Shown here: one piece after another, positions 17,544 to 26,709 of the stretch
Layout of the letters: every line of letters begins with the position of its first letter
Position numbering within the stretch: the stretch's first letter is position 1
From: Paenibacillus urinalis
GTDB taxonomy: Bacteria; Bacillota; Bacilli; Paenibacillales; Paenibacillaceae
Assembly: GCF_028747985.1 (NCBI RefSeq)
Contig: NZ_CP118108.1
Span: 3,415,501-3,479,500, forward strand
Reading direction: 5' to 3'
Length of the DNA stretch: 64,000 nucleotides
Notes under the pieces: generated by a model
Databases searched by the model: none
Told to the model about the DNA's origin: nothing
What the model saw: the letters and a program-made list of their open reading frames with translations, nothing else
Made by a program: the position numbers and the translations under genes

Positions 17544-18350
17544 CTAAACATATTTCCCATGTCTAGGCACAGCCTGAATCTCAAAATTACGAGCCAGCCG
17601 TTCAAGCTGCTCCGTCATCTGGGAGCCTTTCATTACATGTCCATGACCCGTAACCAGCAGTGCCGGCTGTAACAGGTTCAAGCACTCAACAGAACGTTTA
17701 GCTTGCTTCCAGTCTATTGTGAAATAGGTAGGGGGTCCGTTCAGCTCTTTATCCTGAAACAATACATGCCATAGAGATTCTTGCTGAACAGTAATCACTG
17801 CATCCCCTGCTATGAGTGCGTGATCCGCGTCTCGAAACAACGAAACATGTCCCGGCGAATGTCCCGGTGTATGAATCCAGCGCCAGTCCGGGGCTCCAGG
17901 AATGGAATAATCCGCAGGCAGCTCAGCCACCCGATCGTCCAAATGAATGGCTTCATTCGGATATGCAAAAGACAGCTTGGCAAGAAGTCCTCCACTCGCT
18001 GACGGGTCCGCAGGAGGATAATCGCTAACTCCGGTCAGATAGGGAAGCTCCATAGGATGGGCATACACAGGCGCTCCCCAATGCTGTACCAGTTCTATAA
18101 CATTACCTACGTGGTCAAAATGTCCGTGTGTCAAAATGATCGCCGTCGGCGGCCCTTTAAACCGCTCCTCAGCAACATGGATAATATCGCTCGCAAAGCC
18201 AGCAAGTCCTGTATCGATCAGTACCCATTGTCTAGTACCCGGTATGCCTACAAACAAGACATTGACAAATAACGTGCGCAAACTCAATATATCGGGTGCA
18301 ACCTCTTCCAGTGCCGTCTTGCCCTCAGTAATCAGATTGTCAGACTCCAT
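17544..18350 (-). CDS. MBL-fold metallo-hydrolase
   Basis: 268-residue metallo-beta-lactamase-fold hydrolase. Zinc ligands are visible in THGHFDHVGN, in HTPGHSPGHVSLF and as the aspartate of HALIAGDAVI, with a final TGHGHV. This matches the YflN/glyoxalase-II-like group of general hydrolases. ATG at 18350 is the start because GGGAGG lies ten bases before it; the frame also opens at 18368. Substrate unknown; no metabolic context helps. Confidence 0.85.
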   Translation of the reverse strand: MESDNLITEGKTALEEVAPDILSLRTLFVNVLFVGIPGTRQWVLIDTGLAGFASDIIHVAEERFKGPPTAIILTHGHFDHVGNVIELVQHWGAPVYAHPMELPYLTGVSDYPPADPSASGGLLAKLSFAYPNEAIHLDDRVAELPADYSIPGAPDWRWIHTPGHSPGHVSLFRDADHALIAGDAVITVQQESLWHVLFQDKELNGPPTYFTIDWKQAKRSVECLNLLQPALLVTGHGHVMKGSQMTEQLERLARNFEIQAVPRHGKYV

Positions 18351-18546
18351 ATGACGGATACCTCCCATAAATATATTGGAATGCGCTCCTTTATGTAACC
18401 AGATTATAGAGTACCCCGAGCCTTAGTCCGGTATGCACGGTCAATCAGCAGAGAACTCACCTTATTAAATATAGTCAGCATGTCATAGGAATAGACCAAG
18501 TACTAATCGTCCAAGGCTTTAAATATAAAAATGCCGATGCTTTCCT

Positions 18547-18813
18547 CTATTCTGGAATGGTATCAATCGCCGCATCCAGCAATTCATCGAACAGATCATC
18601 GTCTTCTTCAATTCTGGCATCCAGCTTCAGAAATTCCTCTTCTTCTCCAGGCTCTCCGGCAAAATGAAGGCTGTAATCCCAATCCTTCCCTCTCTTACTG
18701 TAGAACGAAATTTCATATTCCACTGGACTCTCGTCTATAGTAAATACTGTACTGCCCAGCCATTCGTTGTCCTCATTCTTACCCATCGTGGCTCTGATGA
18801 TTTTATAACTCAC
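18547..18813 (-). CDS. small acidic hypothetical protein
   Basis: 88-residue cytoplasmic protein without signal peptide or membrane segment. The GTG start at 18813 has AAGGAG nine bases before it. The C-terminal third is strongly acidic (LDARIEEDDDLFDELLDAAI); the first half contains alternating hydrophobics compatible with beta strands. I do not recognise a family. The ribosome site and codon use support a real gene. It lies divergently from the aminopeptidase gene. Confidence 0.65.
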   Translation of the reverse strand: MSYKIIRATMGKNEDNEWLGSTVFTIDESPVEYEISFYSKRGKDWDYSLHFAGEPGEEEEFLKLDARIEEDDDLFDELLDAAIDTIPE

Positions 18814-19030
18814 TCTTCTTCTCTCCTTATTAGACAGCTATTTTCGTATGCAGCTGGTTCATGAAATTTTTAATGGTTTTTTTGATGAATACCACGTATA
18901 TTGTACAATAATAAAATAGATATGCGAAAGCAACCCGTTTACGTTAAACTGGGTAAGCAGTACTTTTTTTACCATGGGTAAATTATTATTGCGCTGTGAA
19001 TGTACAAGCGTGTATTGGAGGATTAATGAA

Positions 19031-20263
19031 ATGAATGATTTCGCACAAAAATTAAAAGCCTATGCTGAGCTCACTGTAAAAGTTGGCGTCAACATCCAGC
19101 CAGGTCAAACCTTGATCGTTCATGCTCCGGTCGAATCCAAGGAATTTGCTCGCCTGATCGTTAAGGAAGCCTATGATGCCGGAGCCGCTCTCGTCAAGGT
19201 TCAATGGAATGATGAGCAGATCACCCGTATGCAGTACGATCTTGCTGCAGATGAAGTGTTCTCAAAAGAGCCGAAATGGACTGCCGGAGAAATGACGGAG
19301 CTCGTTGAGCAAGGTGCAGCCGTGTTACATATCTTGTCTGAGAATCCGGACCTGTTGAAGGGCGTCAAGCAGGAAAGAATCGTCGCTTCTCAAAAGGCAC
19401 GCGGCAAAGCGATGGCGAAGTACCGTGCTTATCAGCAGGCTGATAAATTCAGCTGGTGCCTCATCGCTGTACCATCACCTGAATGGGCAGCGAAAGTGTT
19501 CCCTGATGCACCACAAGAAGAACAAGTATCGTTATTATGGGACGCTATTTTCCAAACCGTTCGAATCGGAGAAGCAGATCCGGTAGCTGCTTGGCAGACA
19601 CATCTCTCCACATTGGAGAGCAAGTCTAAGACATTGAACGAGAAGAAATATAAGAAGCTGCACTACAAAGCGCCGGGTACGGATCTTACAATTGAGCTTC
19701 CCGAAGGACATCTCTGGGCTCAAGGCGATAGTATCAATGAGAAGGGCTTTACGTTTGTAGCTAATATGCCAACAGAAGAAGTGTTTACTGCCCCTCTTAA
19801 GACAGGTGTTAATGGTACGGTATCAAGTACAAAACCGCTAAGCTATGGCGGCAATCTAATTGACAAGTTCTCGCTCACATTCGAGAATGGACGAATCGTA
19901 AACGTAACCGCAGAAGAAGGGCTGGAAGCACTGCAAAACCTGGTTGAAATTGACGAAGGCTCTCACTACCTTGGTGAAGTCGCACTTGTGCCGCATCAGT
20001 CTCCGATCTCGGACACGAACATTCTGTTCTATAACACCTTGTTTGATGAGAATGCGAGCAATCACCTTGCCATCGGAAGCGCGTATGCCTTCTGTCTCGA
20101 AGGCGGCAAAGAAATGGATCAGGAGCAAATTGCTGCTGCTGGACTGAATACGAGCCTAACTCATGTCGATTTCATGATTGGTTCGGGTGAAATGGACATC
20201 TATGGCATTACAGCGGATGGGAATGAAGAGCCGATCTTCCTAAAAGGAAATTGGGCGTTTTAA
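19031..20263 (+). CDS. ampS: M29 family aminopeptidase
   Basis: 410-residue metallo-aminopeptidase of the M29 (AmpS/PepS/thermophilic aminopeptidase T) family, cleaving N-terminal residues from peptides in the cytoplasm. Conserved C-terminal blocks with metal-ligand residues are EGSHYLGEVALVP, NHLAIGSAY and THVDFMIGSGEMDIYG. ATG at 19031 is chosen because GGAGG precedes it by nine bases and the length equals the usual 410; an upstream ATG at 18974 would add 19 untypical residues. It is monocistronic. Confidence 0.92.
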   Translation: MNDFAQKLKAYAELTVKVGVNIQPGQTLIVHAPVESKEFARLIVKEAYDAGAALVKVQWNDEQITRMQYDLAADEVFSKEPKWTAGEMTELVEQGAAVLHILSENPDLLKGVKQERIVASQKARGKAMAKYRAYQQADKFSWCLIAVPSPEWAAKVFPDAPQEEQVSLLWDAIFQTVRIGEADPVAAWQTHLSTLESKSKTLNEKKYKKLHYKAPGTDLTIELPEGHLWAQGDSINEKGFTFVANMPTEEVFTAPLKTGVNGTVSSTKPLSYGGNLIDKFSLTFENGRIVNVTAEEGLEALQNLVEIDEGSHYLGEVALVPHQSPISDTNILFYNTLFDENASNHLAIGSAYAFCLEGGKEMDQEQIAAAGLNTSLTHVDFMIGSGEMDIYGITADGNEEPIFLKGNWAF

Positions 20264-20281
20264 TTTAAAAAAACAAACATC

Positions 20282-20316
20282 AAAGAGCTCAGGTCCTTAG
20301 TAGACCTGGGCTCTTT
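20282..20316 (+). terminator. terminator after aminopeptidase
   Basis: 14-bp stem with one mismatch, AAAGAGCTCAGGTC/GACCTGGGCTCTTT, loop of 7, 18 bp past the stop. Confidence 0.8.
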
Positions 20317-20373
20317 ACTTGTGCTCATGAACTGCCGTTTATGTCCTGTTCTCCACATAGGTTTCTGGGTAAG

Positions 20374-21510
20374 CTACGGCTTGAGAATGACCTTCATGCA
20401 GTTTTCTTCCTTATTATTAAACACTTCATAAGCCCTCTCCGCATCTTCCAATCTCATCTGATGTGTTATGATATCGGTCGGGTCGATTTTACCTGACTTA
20501 ATCTGTGCGTACAGCTCTGGAATCAGGTGAATCACTGGAGCCTGTCCCATCTTCAGCTCTACGTTCCGTTCGAACAAGTGGCCGAGTGGGAACATATTGT
20601 AATTGGCTCCGTACACTCCGATTAATTGAATCGTACCAAACTTGCGTACGACCTCAGATGCAGTTCTGAACGCGCCGAGTGACCCTCCTTGCAGCATCAA
20701 CGCTGTCTCCACCTTCTCCACAGCTGTTCTCTTGGCATCCATTCCGACACAATCGATGACGACATCGGCCCCGCCGTGTGTAATTTCTTTCAAATATCCT
20801 TCAAAGCCCTTGATTTCTTCAAAGTTATAAGTCTCGACCTGATTCGTCCGCTTGGCATGATCCAGTCGATAATTCAAATGATCGACAGCAATAACCCGTT
20901 TGGCGCCTGCCTGCCAGGCAAATTTGTGTGTAAGGAGACCTACAGGGCCGCAGCCAAGCACGATTACGGTATCACCAGGCTTCACCCCGGCATTCTTGAC
21001 TCCCCAATAGGCCGTCGGAAGAATATCGGATAAGAACAACAATTTGTCATCTTCCAATTCAGCGTCTTCTGGAATAACAAAAGGCATAAAATTACCATAG
21101 GGCACTCTGAGGTATTCCGCTTGGCCTCCCTGATATCCTCCATAGGTATCTGAATACCCTAAATAACCGCCGCTGTCCTTCGTATCATTAGCATGGTCAC
21201 ATTGGCTTTCCATTTCGTGCTTACAGAAGAAGCACTCTCCACAGGATACGTTAAATGGGACGATGACACGGTCCCCTTTTTTGACATGAGTTACTCCTTT
21301 GGCAACTTCCTCGACGATTCCCATGGGCTCATGCCCGATCACATAATCTTCATGCATACCAGGAATCAGCCCATTGTAAATATGCAGATCGGATCCGCAT
21401 ATCGCGCTTGAAGTGACTCGTATAATGATATCGTTATTGTCCTGCAAGGAGGGATCAGCGACCTCTTTCACCTTTACCTTCTTTTTACCTTGATATGTTA
21501 ATGCTTTCAT
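20374..21510 (-). CDS. zinc-dependent alcohol/formaldehyde dehydrogenase
   Basis: 378-residue medium-chain dehydrogenase. Catalytic-zinc residues lie in AICGSDLHIYNG and GHEPMGIVEE, the structural-zinc cysteines in CGECFFCKHEMESQC, and the Rossmann motif in VLGCGPVGLL. The insertion HANDTKDSGGYLGYSDTYGG is typical of the glutathione-independent formaldehyde-dehydrogenase-like group. It probably oxidises an alcohol or aldehyde with NAD(P). Start ATG after AAAGGAGTG. It is divergent from the ECF sigma gene; substrate unknown. Confidence 0.85.
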   Translation of the reverse strand: MKALTYQGKKKVKVKEVADPSLQDNNDIIIRVTSSAICGSDLHIYNGLIPGMHEDYVIGHEPMGIVEEVAKGVTHVKKGDRVIVPFNVSCGECFFCKHEMESQCDHANDTKDSGGYLGYSDTYGGYQGGQAEYLRVPYGNFMPFVIPEDAELEDDKLLFLSDILPTAYWGVKNAGVKPGDTVIVLGCGPVGLLTHKFAWQAGAKRVIAVDHLNYRLDHAKRTNQVETYNFEEIKGFEGYLKEITHGGADVVIDCVGMDAKRTAVEKVETALMLQGGSLGAFRTASEVVRKFGTIQLIGVYGANYNMFPLGHLFERNVELKMGQAPVIHLIPELYAQIKSGKIDPTDIITHQMRLEDAERAYEVFNNKEENCMKVILKP

Positions 21511-21707
21511 CTAATATCACTCCTTTCTCGCTTATTTTAACCATATGGCTGGATGAACTATCAGATTTATCATTTTTATTTGTGACATTAACTTAATGAC
21601 AATAGAAACGTATATTTCAAAATTATGGAGTAAACCTTCAAATTATAGTAAAATAGTGGAATGATTGTCCAAAAATAGAGAAGCTTCATGATAGAGAGGG
21701 GATATAT

Positions 21708-22298
21708 ATGTCTGACCGGATCCAACTGCTGTTGGCTGCGGACTATAATGATCTAGGCGAATCCCTGCAGAGAGAGATCTACTATGAATACTATCAGATG
21801 ATGTACGGGTTTATCGTATATATGTTGAAGGATCACTCCGCCGCTGAGGACATTATTCAGGAAGCATTCATCAAAATTATTAAAAATAAGCCCGAATTTG
21901 AAAATGAAGCCAAGCTGAAAGCATGGCTGAAGGTTGTTACCAAAAACACGGCCATTAATTATTTGAGAAAAAATAAAAAATATCGTAACCAACTTGACGC
22001 GGACAGTGTTTTCTTAGATGTAGAGACCGCGCAGCAGACATCAGCTTCAATCGAATCCGTAGTGGAAACGAAGATGATGCAGGAATCCATAGAGCGCTAT
22101 ATGGATAAACTCAAACCCGAGTACCGATCTCTGATCGAATTACGATGGAAGGAAGGACTCAGCTATCGTGAGATGGCAGAACTGCTGGACACAAGAGAAG
22201 ATGTCATTAAGCAGCGTCTCTTCCGCGCCAGAGAACGCATCAAAAAATTGTTGCATAGAGAGTGGGGTGCAGCACATGAGCAAAGAAAAGTCAAATGA
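21708..22298 (+). CDS. ECF-type RNA polymerase sigma factor
   Basis: 196-residue extracytoplasmic-function sigma factor. Region 2 is in the first 95 residues (AAEDIIQEAFIKIIKNKPEF, TKNTAINYLRKNKK), a linker follows, and region 4 is near residues 125-185 (LIELRWKEGLSYREMAELL, VIKQRLFRARERIKK). It directs polymerase to envelope-stress-type promoters. The next gene overlaps its end by 23 bp and has anti-sigma topology, so the two form a regulatory pair. I cannot assign it to a named B. subtilis sigma. Confidence 0.88.
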   Translation: MSDRIQLLLAADYNDLGESLQREIYYEYYQMMYGFIVYMLKDHSAAEDIIQEAFIKIIKNKPEFENEAKLKAWLKVVTKNTAINYLRKNKKYRNQLDADSVFLDVETAQQTSASIESVVETKMMQESIERYMDKLKPEYRSLIELRWKEGLSYREMAELLDTREDVIKQRLFRARERIKKLLHREWGAAHEQRKVK

Positions 22299-23208
22299 TT
22301 GGCTCGAAGAGCCATTTGACGAAGTATACGAACGAGAGTTTGAGGAGGCCTTCGACCTCGCTTTCGAGAATGCTGCAGCTGCCTCCACATCAGTGAATAA
22401 GGAAGCTATGGCAGCATCCTGGGACAAGGTTAATCATGAGATTCAGAATATAAAGAAACGCAAAAAAAGAATCAAACGCTGGCAGCTTGCAGGTGTTATC
22501 GCCGCTTCAATTACGATGGGTGCAACCATATTCAGCTCTCCAATAGGAACTCAGGCAAATACGTTTGTTCAGAGACTGCAGCAGGTTGGCGATAATTTGG
22601 TTCTTGTGTTCCAGGGACCTAGGCAGGATTTCTCGGGAGCGAAGACCCCTCCGCCTCCAGGTATGATTGAGAATCCAAGCTACAATTTTAGCGGGGATCC
22701 AGAAGAGCTGTACAGCCAATTCGAGAATCAAGTCAGTGTACAGCACAATTTATTTCTCGTGGAGGTACCCAAAGAAAAGGCGTTCAGCAATACCACATTT
22801 CATATAAACAATTTCGATCTCCCGCTGACTCCAACGCATATCAAATATCATCTGCTGCTGGATCAGGAGAATCCGGTTTACCCTGAGAATCCTTACTTAT
22901 CAAATGAAATTTATATTGAGTATTTCGATGGAGATGAACGAATAGCGAAAGTTTCTGTTAAGAAAATGTTCTCCGTGAATCCTGGTGCACCAGAGTCAGG
23001 TCCGGCATTCAGCGGAGTTCCTGAGGAAGTTGCACTTGATGATGGTACAGTCGCTGTCTTCTATGAGAATATGGAACATGATCAGCTCGCTTACCGAAGC
23101 AATCTCGTTATGGTCATGCTGATGGGATCCGAATCTATTTCGAAGGAAGAGCTTCTTAAATTCGCTAACATCATTCAAGAGACGAATCAATTTCCAATGA
23201 AAGAATAG
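22276..23208 (+). CDS. probable membrane anti-sigma factor, DUF4367-like C-terminus
   Basis: 310-residue protein with an acidic N-terminal cytoplasmic part (about residues 1-65), a basic KKRKKRIKR stretch, one membrane helix (about 75-95) and an extracytoplasmic domain whose end (VMVMLMGSESISKEELLKFAN) resembles DUF4367 regions. ATG at 22276 lies inside the last codons of the sigma gene; the frame is open further upstream, but that part overlaps the sigma coding region. Topology and overlap indicate an anti-sigma factor that holds the ECF sigma at the membrane. No zinc-binding HxxxCxxC motif is visible. Confidence 0.72.
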   Translation: MSKEKSNDWLEEPFDEVYEREFEEAFDLAFENAAAASTSVNKEAMAASWDKVNHEIQNIKKRKKRIKRWQLAGVIAASITMGATIFSSPIGTQANTFVQRLQQVGDNLVLVFQGPRQDFSGAKTPPPPGMIENPSYNFSGDPEELYSQFENQVSVQHNLFLVEVPKEKAFSNTTFHINNFDLPLTPTHIKYHLLLDQENPVYPENPYLSNEIYIEYFDGDERIAKVSVKKMFSVNPGAPESGPAFSGVPEEVALDDGTVAVFYENMEHDQLAYRSNLVMVMLMGSESISKEELLKFANIIQETNQFPMKE

Positions 23209-23217
23209 CTGAGAGAT

Positions 23218-23253
23218 AAAGAGGTGTCTTACGTTTACGTAGGACACCTCTTT
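23218..23253 (+). terminator. bidirectional terminator between convergent genes
   Basis: AAAGAGGTGTC...GACACCTCTTT long hairpin with one internal mismatch and four-base loop, 9 bp past the anti-sigma stop; also usable by the gene ending at 23345. Confidence 0.78.
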
Positions 23254-23344
23254 CATGTTCTTTTGGTCTATTTAAAATTACGATAAATCGTTGTTATATG
23301 AATTATTCATATTAAATGAAGATTAATTCCACATTCTCTAGATG

Positions 23345-23833
23345 CTAGTTATACAAATAGCCAGGTGTATAAAATGAAGCCTTTTCCACGGTACCATTGA
23401 TTCTAACCATATGTGTAGAGAGCGTTCTGTAATAATAACCCTTATTTAGATTGTATACCGTCTGGTTGGTTTCGACACTTTTGGAATGCGTTGTAGAATT
23501 CGAAACTGCTCTTTCGCTCCTCCAAGCGGAGCCATCCCATCTTTGCAGTGTCACATCCACACTGATGAAATCAGCAGCAAGCTTCGCTTCTGTATGTCCT
23601 GCTATGTAAATACTGCTGGCATTCATCGTTAACTCCGATTTAAATCCAACAAGAAACTGATACGTTGCAAACGGAGTAATAAAACCCGATTCCTCAGGCG
23701 GCTTTGACGTTAATGCCCCGGGTTCACGCTGTTCTTCGGCTCCCGCTAAGCTGGCAGCAATCAGGGATACGATGAGCAATAGAGGAAATAAAATAATCGT
23801 TTTTTGATTTTTCTTAGATTTGAACATTAACAT
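23345..23833 (-). CDS. secreted protein of unknown function
   Basis: 162-residue protein with a clear signal peptide (basic KSKKNQK, then IILFPLLLIVSLIAASLAGA) and a mature beta-rich domain. No family is recognised with certainty. The pattern VTLQRWDGSAWRSER, then YNLNKGYYYRTLSTHMV, resembles small Firmicute secreted proteins with immunoglobulin-like beta folds. The ATG at 23833 has GAGG seven bases upstream and is preferred to an ATG six bases before it. It converges on the ECF sigma/anti-sigma pair, and an ECF-type promoter precedes it, so it may belong to that regulon. Confidence 0.65.
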   Translation of the reverse strand: MLMFKSKKNQKTIILFPLLLIVSLIAASLAGAEEQREPGALTSKPPEESGFITPFATYQFLVGFKSELTMNASSIYIAGHTEAKLAADFISVDVTLQRWDGSAWRSERAVSNSTTHSKSVETNQTVYNLNKGYYYRTLSTHMVRINGTVEKASFYTPGYLYN

Positions 23834-23875
23834 CACCATTCCTCACTATGTTATTTGGTTAAATCTATCAAATAG

Positions 23876-23902
23876 TACGGACGAGGTTTTGTACTCGTTT
23901 CA
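23876..23902 (-). promoter_or_regulatory. ECF-type promoter of the secreted protein gene
   Basis: On the minus strand TGAAAC (23897-23902) and CGTA (23876-23879) are spaced 17 bp, one more than the usual ECF spacing of 16. It lies 43 bp before the start codon. Confidence 0.5.
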
Positions 23903-24003
23903 CTGATTAATAGATTGTCATTTGGTGATGACAAAAAATTATGAATCTATTAAAATCCCTTGATTTGAGCAGCGGAAGTTATTTTGTAATCGTCTCTATG
24001 AAC

Positions 24004-24043
24004 ACAAAAAAATACTTTACGGTAATGTCCGCCGCAAAGTATT
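24004..24043 (-). terminator. terminator after CNNM/CBS protein
   Basis: AATACTTT/AAAGTATT stem closed inside by CGG/CCG, followed by seven T on the minus strand. Confidence 0.75.
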
Positions 24044-24065
24044 AGACAATGACTAAACTATTTAA

Positions 24066-25448
24066 TTAAGCCCCAGCTTCCTTATGACTGCTCACTGTCT
24101 TCTTCTTGACCTCAATTCTGGATATTCGATGATGATCCACTTCCTCAATTCGATATTGGTAATCACCATACGAGATACAATCCCCTGGCCTCGGTGGAAA
24201 GGAATTCAACATGGATAATGCCCAGCCGCCAAGAGTGTCATAGCCCGACTCTTCAATATCGAGGGACAAGAGCTGGTTAAGCTCCTCCAAGAGAATGAGT
24301 CCATCGATGGAGTATTCAGAAGCTCCTATATATTCCACAAGCGGTCTTTCATTATCAAACTCATCTTGGATTTCACCCAGAATCTCCTCCACGATATCTT
24401 CAAGCGTCACTAGTCCAGAGGTTCCTCCATACTCATCAATTACGATCGCAATCTGAGTTCTGGACACCTTCATTTGCTTCAGCAGAATGGCAATCGACGT
24501 TGATTCCGGAACCGTAAGAATGGGACGAATCGTCGTTAAATATTCCTCCATCCCTGACATGAACAAATCCTTAAGGTGAACAAAGCCGATAATCTGATCC
24601 TTATCACCGGTACAGACAGGATAACGGGTCCGCATTTGCATGCTTGCAATGGTCAAATTCTCATGAATCGTCCATTCCGTATTCAAGCAGATCATCTCAG
24701 TACGAGGAATCATAATTTCTCTAGCGGTTGTTGCGGAGAAATCAAAGATGTTATCAAGCAGTGTATATTCAAATGCATCAATCACACCGTCATTTTTGCT
24801 GTCCTTCATAAGCTGCAGCCATTCTTCTTCACTCTGTACCTTTTCCTTCTTCACAGATAAATGAGTCCCCTCCTGATGAGCAGGACCTCTTGCTCCTATA
24901 TTCAAGCACCAAATGAGAGGAGACATAAAGAACGTAAACAAGATAAGAAATCTGCCTGACTTTCTTAAGAGACGCTCCTGAACATGAGAAGACAAAACAG
25001 AGGGTATCCATCGTCCTGCCCCAAGATAGGTTAACGTAATGACAATAATAGCAAGCGTTGTAGACAGCACTGCTGCTGGCCATACATCTAGACCCATATT
25101 TTCCAGAAGCGGTGATAACCTCGAGGAGATTGCAGCTTCACTGAGCCAGCCGAGTCCAATAACGGGCAAAAATATGCCAAGCTGACAGGTGGTGCGATAT
25201 TTAGCTTTGTCAGCTGCAAGTATAGATAACACTTCGTGATGATCGGTCTCCTGGCTGCTCACCTGATTACGCACTAGTGACAACCGGCCAATAGCACTGT
25301 CTAGAGCTGCAAACAACCCGCTGATTAGAGCGAGTGCCAATATAATCATTACATAGATGCCAAACGATAGAGGGTCACTCAAATAAGGTCCCGTATCCCG
25401 AATTCGGTAACGGGTCCACCTCCTTTTTATCGAGCATGAAGTACTCAT
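24066..25448 (-). CDS. CNNM/CBS-domain (hemolysin C-like) membrane protein
   Basis: Up to 460 residues: a CNNM transmembrane domain with about four helices (residues 28-190), a CBS pair (about 240-355; AREIMIPRTEMICL, IAIVIDEYGGTSGLVTLEDI) and a C-terminal CorC/HlyC-type domain (about 370-445). Relatives act in magnesium or cobalt export or homeostasis and are often misnamed hemolysins. The start is uncertain: ATG at 25448 lacks a good ribosome site, while a strong AAAAAGGAGG lies inside codons 8-10 without a standard start at the proper distance downstream. The core call is safe. Confidence 0.82.
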   Translation of the reverse strand: MSTSCSIKRRWTRYRIRDTGPYLSDPLSFGIYVMIILALALISGLFAALDSAIGRLSLVRNQVSSQETDHHEVLSILAADKAKYRTTCQLGIFLPVIGLGWLSEAAISSRLSPLLENMGLDVWPAAVLSTTLAIIVITLTYLGAGRWIPSVLSSHVQERLLRKSGRFLILFTFFMSPLIWCLNIGARGPAHQEGTHLSVKKEKVQSEEEWLQLMKDSKNDGVIDAFEYTLLDNIFDFSATTAREIMIPRTEMICLNTEWTIHENLTIASMQMRTRYPVCTGDKDQIIGFVHLKDLFMSGMEEYLTTIRPILTVPESTSIAILLKQMKVSRTQIAIVIDEYGGTSGLVTLEDIVEEILGEIQDEFDNERPLVEYIGASEYSIDGLILLEELNQLLSLDIEESGYDTLGGWALSMLNSFPPRPGDCISYGDYQYRIEEVDHHRISRIEVKKKTVSSHKEAGA

Positions 25449-25495
25449 ACCACATACAATTGCTGATATATATGCTCCGCTGGCTGAAATAATGG

Positions 25496-25552
25496 CAAAA
25501 AAATAGCCTTTGATGTCCAGAGTTTTCGTTCTCCTGGATCATCAAAGGCTAT
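25496..25552 (-). terminator. terminator after gerQ
   Basis: Long hairpin ATAGCCTTTGATG.../...CATCAAAGGCTAT (25503-25552), T run on the minus strand; 29 bp past the gerQ stop. Confidence 0.85.
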
Positions 25553-25581
25553 CCCTTATTTTATATTACGACGTCACTGTA

Positions 25582-26028
25582 TTAACGTCTTCCGCCACGA
25601 GGCGCTGTTGGAGCATACGGATATTCATAGTTCAACGGCTCATCGAATGTTGCATAATCAAAATTCACCATCAGGATGATGATCCGTTGACCTGTGTTTG
25701 GATCACTGATAATAATGTGGTCGCGGCCTGCCGCTTCAAGGATGCCTTGGAATACTTTAGCGTTCCACTCTCTGTTGCCTTCATATGTCGCATAGAATGT
25801 ACCGAATTTCCCAAGGTTCAATCTAAGTATATTTTCAACAAAAGATTGCTCAGTGAACGGAATAGTTTGCTGAATGACCGCACCATTCGGCGTCATTACA
25901 CTTCCGCTGGATACTTCGGGTGGAACTACAGTCATTCCTCCCTGCATCCCTTGCATGTTTCTTGGAGCATTTGCAGGCCCCGAATTTCCGATCTTATACG
26001 ATACAGGCTGATATGGTTGGTTAAACAT
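25582..26028 (-). CDS. gerQ: spore coat protein GerQ
   Basis: 148-residue spore coat/germination protein. The conserved C-terminal half ENILRLNLGKFGTFYATYEG, NREWNAKVFQGILEAAGRDH and SDPNTGQRIIILMVNFDYAT identifies GerQ. GerQ is needed to localise or stabilise the cortex-lytic enzyme CwlJ and is cross-linked by transglutaminase in B. subtilis. The N-terminus is rich in Gly, Met and Gln. It is encoded 38 bp downstream of cwlJ, the same partnership as in Bacillus. Expression is expected in the mother cell late in sporulation; I see no clear promoter of its own. Confidence 0.93.
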   Translation of the reverse strand: MFNQPYQPVSYKIGNSGPANAPRNMQGMQGGMTVVPPEVSSGSVMTPNGAVIQQTIPFTEQSFVENILRLNLGKFGTFYATYEGNREWNAKVFQGILEAAGRDHIIISDPNTGQRIIILMVNFDYATFDEPLNYEYPYAPTAPRGGRR

Positions 26029-26066
26029 TTAAATACCTCCCTAATAGTAAGGTGTGCATCAATGTG

Positions 26067-26489
26067 CTAAAAAACCGCCGGACAGTCCGCCCCAGATGGG
26101 CTGAAGAAACAGTGTGCACGGAATCTTCCGGTATTCTGTTGGTTATACCAAGTTGCCGGACATGCTCCAGCTGGTCTGAAGAACCAGAGGGCATTGCTTG
26201 CAGGCCATACTTTTTCACCGTTAATAACACGTCTGGCCAAACGAATTTCGGACTCTCTCGCCGCTTGATAAAAGTATCCTTTTTGAATCGCCTCAAAGCC
26301 GCCTGGTGACTGGTATACCATATCGTTAATGGAGCGAATATTACGAAAATCAAGACATCCGCCAAGGATCCGGTTCACACCCACGTTCCCTACCAGAAGC
26401 ATACCTGTTTCTCCGTCTTCCTCTGCCTCGGCTCTCATAAGCCGTGCGAGCACTTTTACATCCTCAGAATTTGCTTTAATAACCGCCAA
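26067..26489 (-). CDS. cwlJ: cell wall hydrolase CwlJ
   Basis: 140-residue SleB/CwlJ-type cortex-lytic enzyme used during spore germination. The family blocks LARLMRAEAEEDGETGMLLV, VGNVGVNRI, PGGFEAIQKG and the late ALWFFRPAGACPATWYNQ are present. TTG at 26489 is chosen because GGAGG stands just before it and the protein then matches the roughly 142-residue Bacillus CwlJ. The frame is open to 26618, but that part overlaps a hairpin region and is not CwlJ-like. There is no signal peptide, as for CwlJ, which is made in the mother cell. It is cotranscribed with gerQ. Confidence 0.92.
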   Translation of the reverse strand: MAVIKANSEDVKVLARLMRAEAEEDGETGMLLVGNVGVNRILGGCLDFRNIRSINDMVYQSPGGFEAIQKGYFYQAARESEIRLARRVINGEKVWPASNALWFFRPAGACPATWYNQQNTGRFRAHCFFSPSGADCPAVF

Positions 26490-26589
26490 ATACGTTCCCT
26501 CCTCCCTGTAAGTCGTAAGCCTCTCGCCTAGTACCCTATATCCTATTGTGCATTCGCCCAGTTCGTGACACTTCTCTACAAAAAAAATA

Positions 26590-26631
26590 CAAAAAAATCC
26601 TGCATCCGCGTCAAGCAACGATCTACAGGAT
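26590..26631 (-). terminator. terminator upstream of cwlJ
   Basis: ATCCTG/CAGGAT arms (26597-26602 and 26626-26631) with a long loop, followed on the minus strand by seven T. It serves the gene ending at 26710; the short stem lowers confidence. Confidence 0.45.
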
Positions 26632-26709
26632 AGGCAAAACCAATGAAAATAACGAATAATGTTAAACAGACGAGTGTCACTACTTTCTGTCCAGTTAGAA
26701 ATAAATTTC

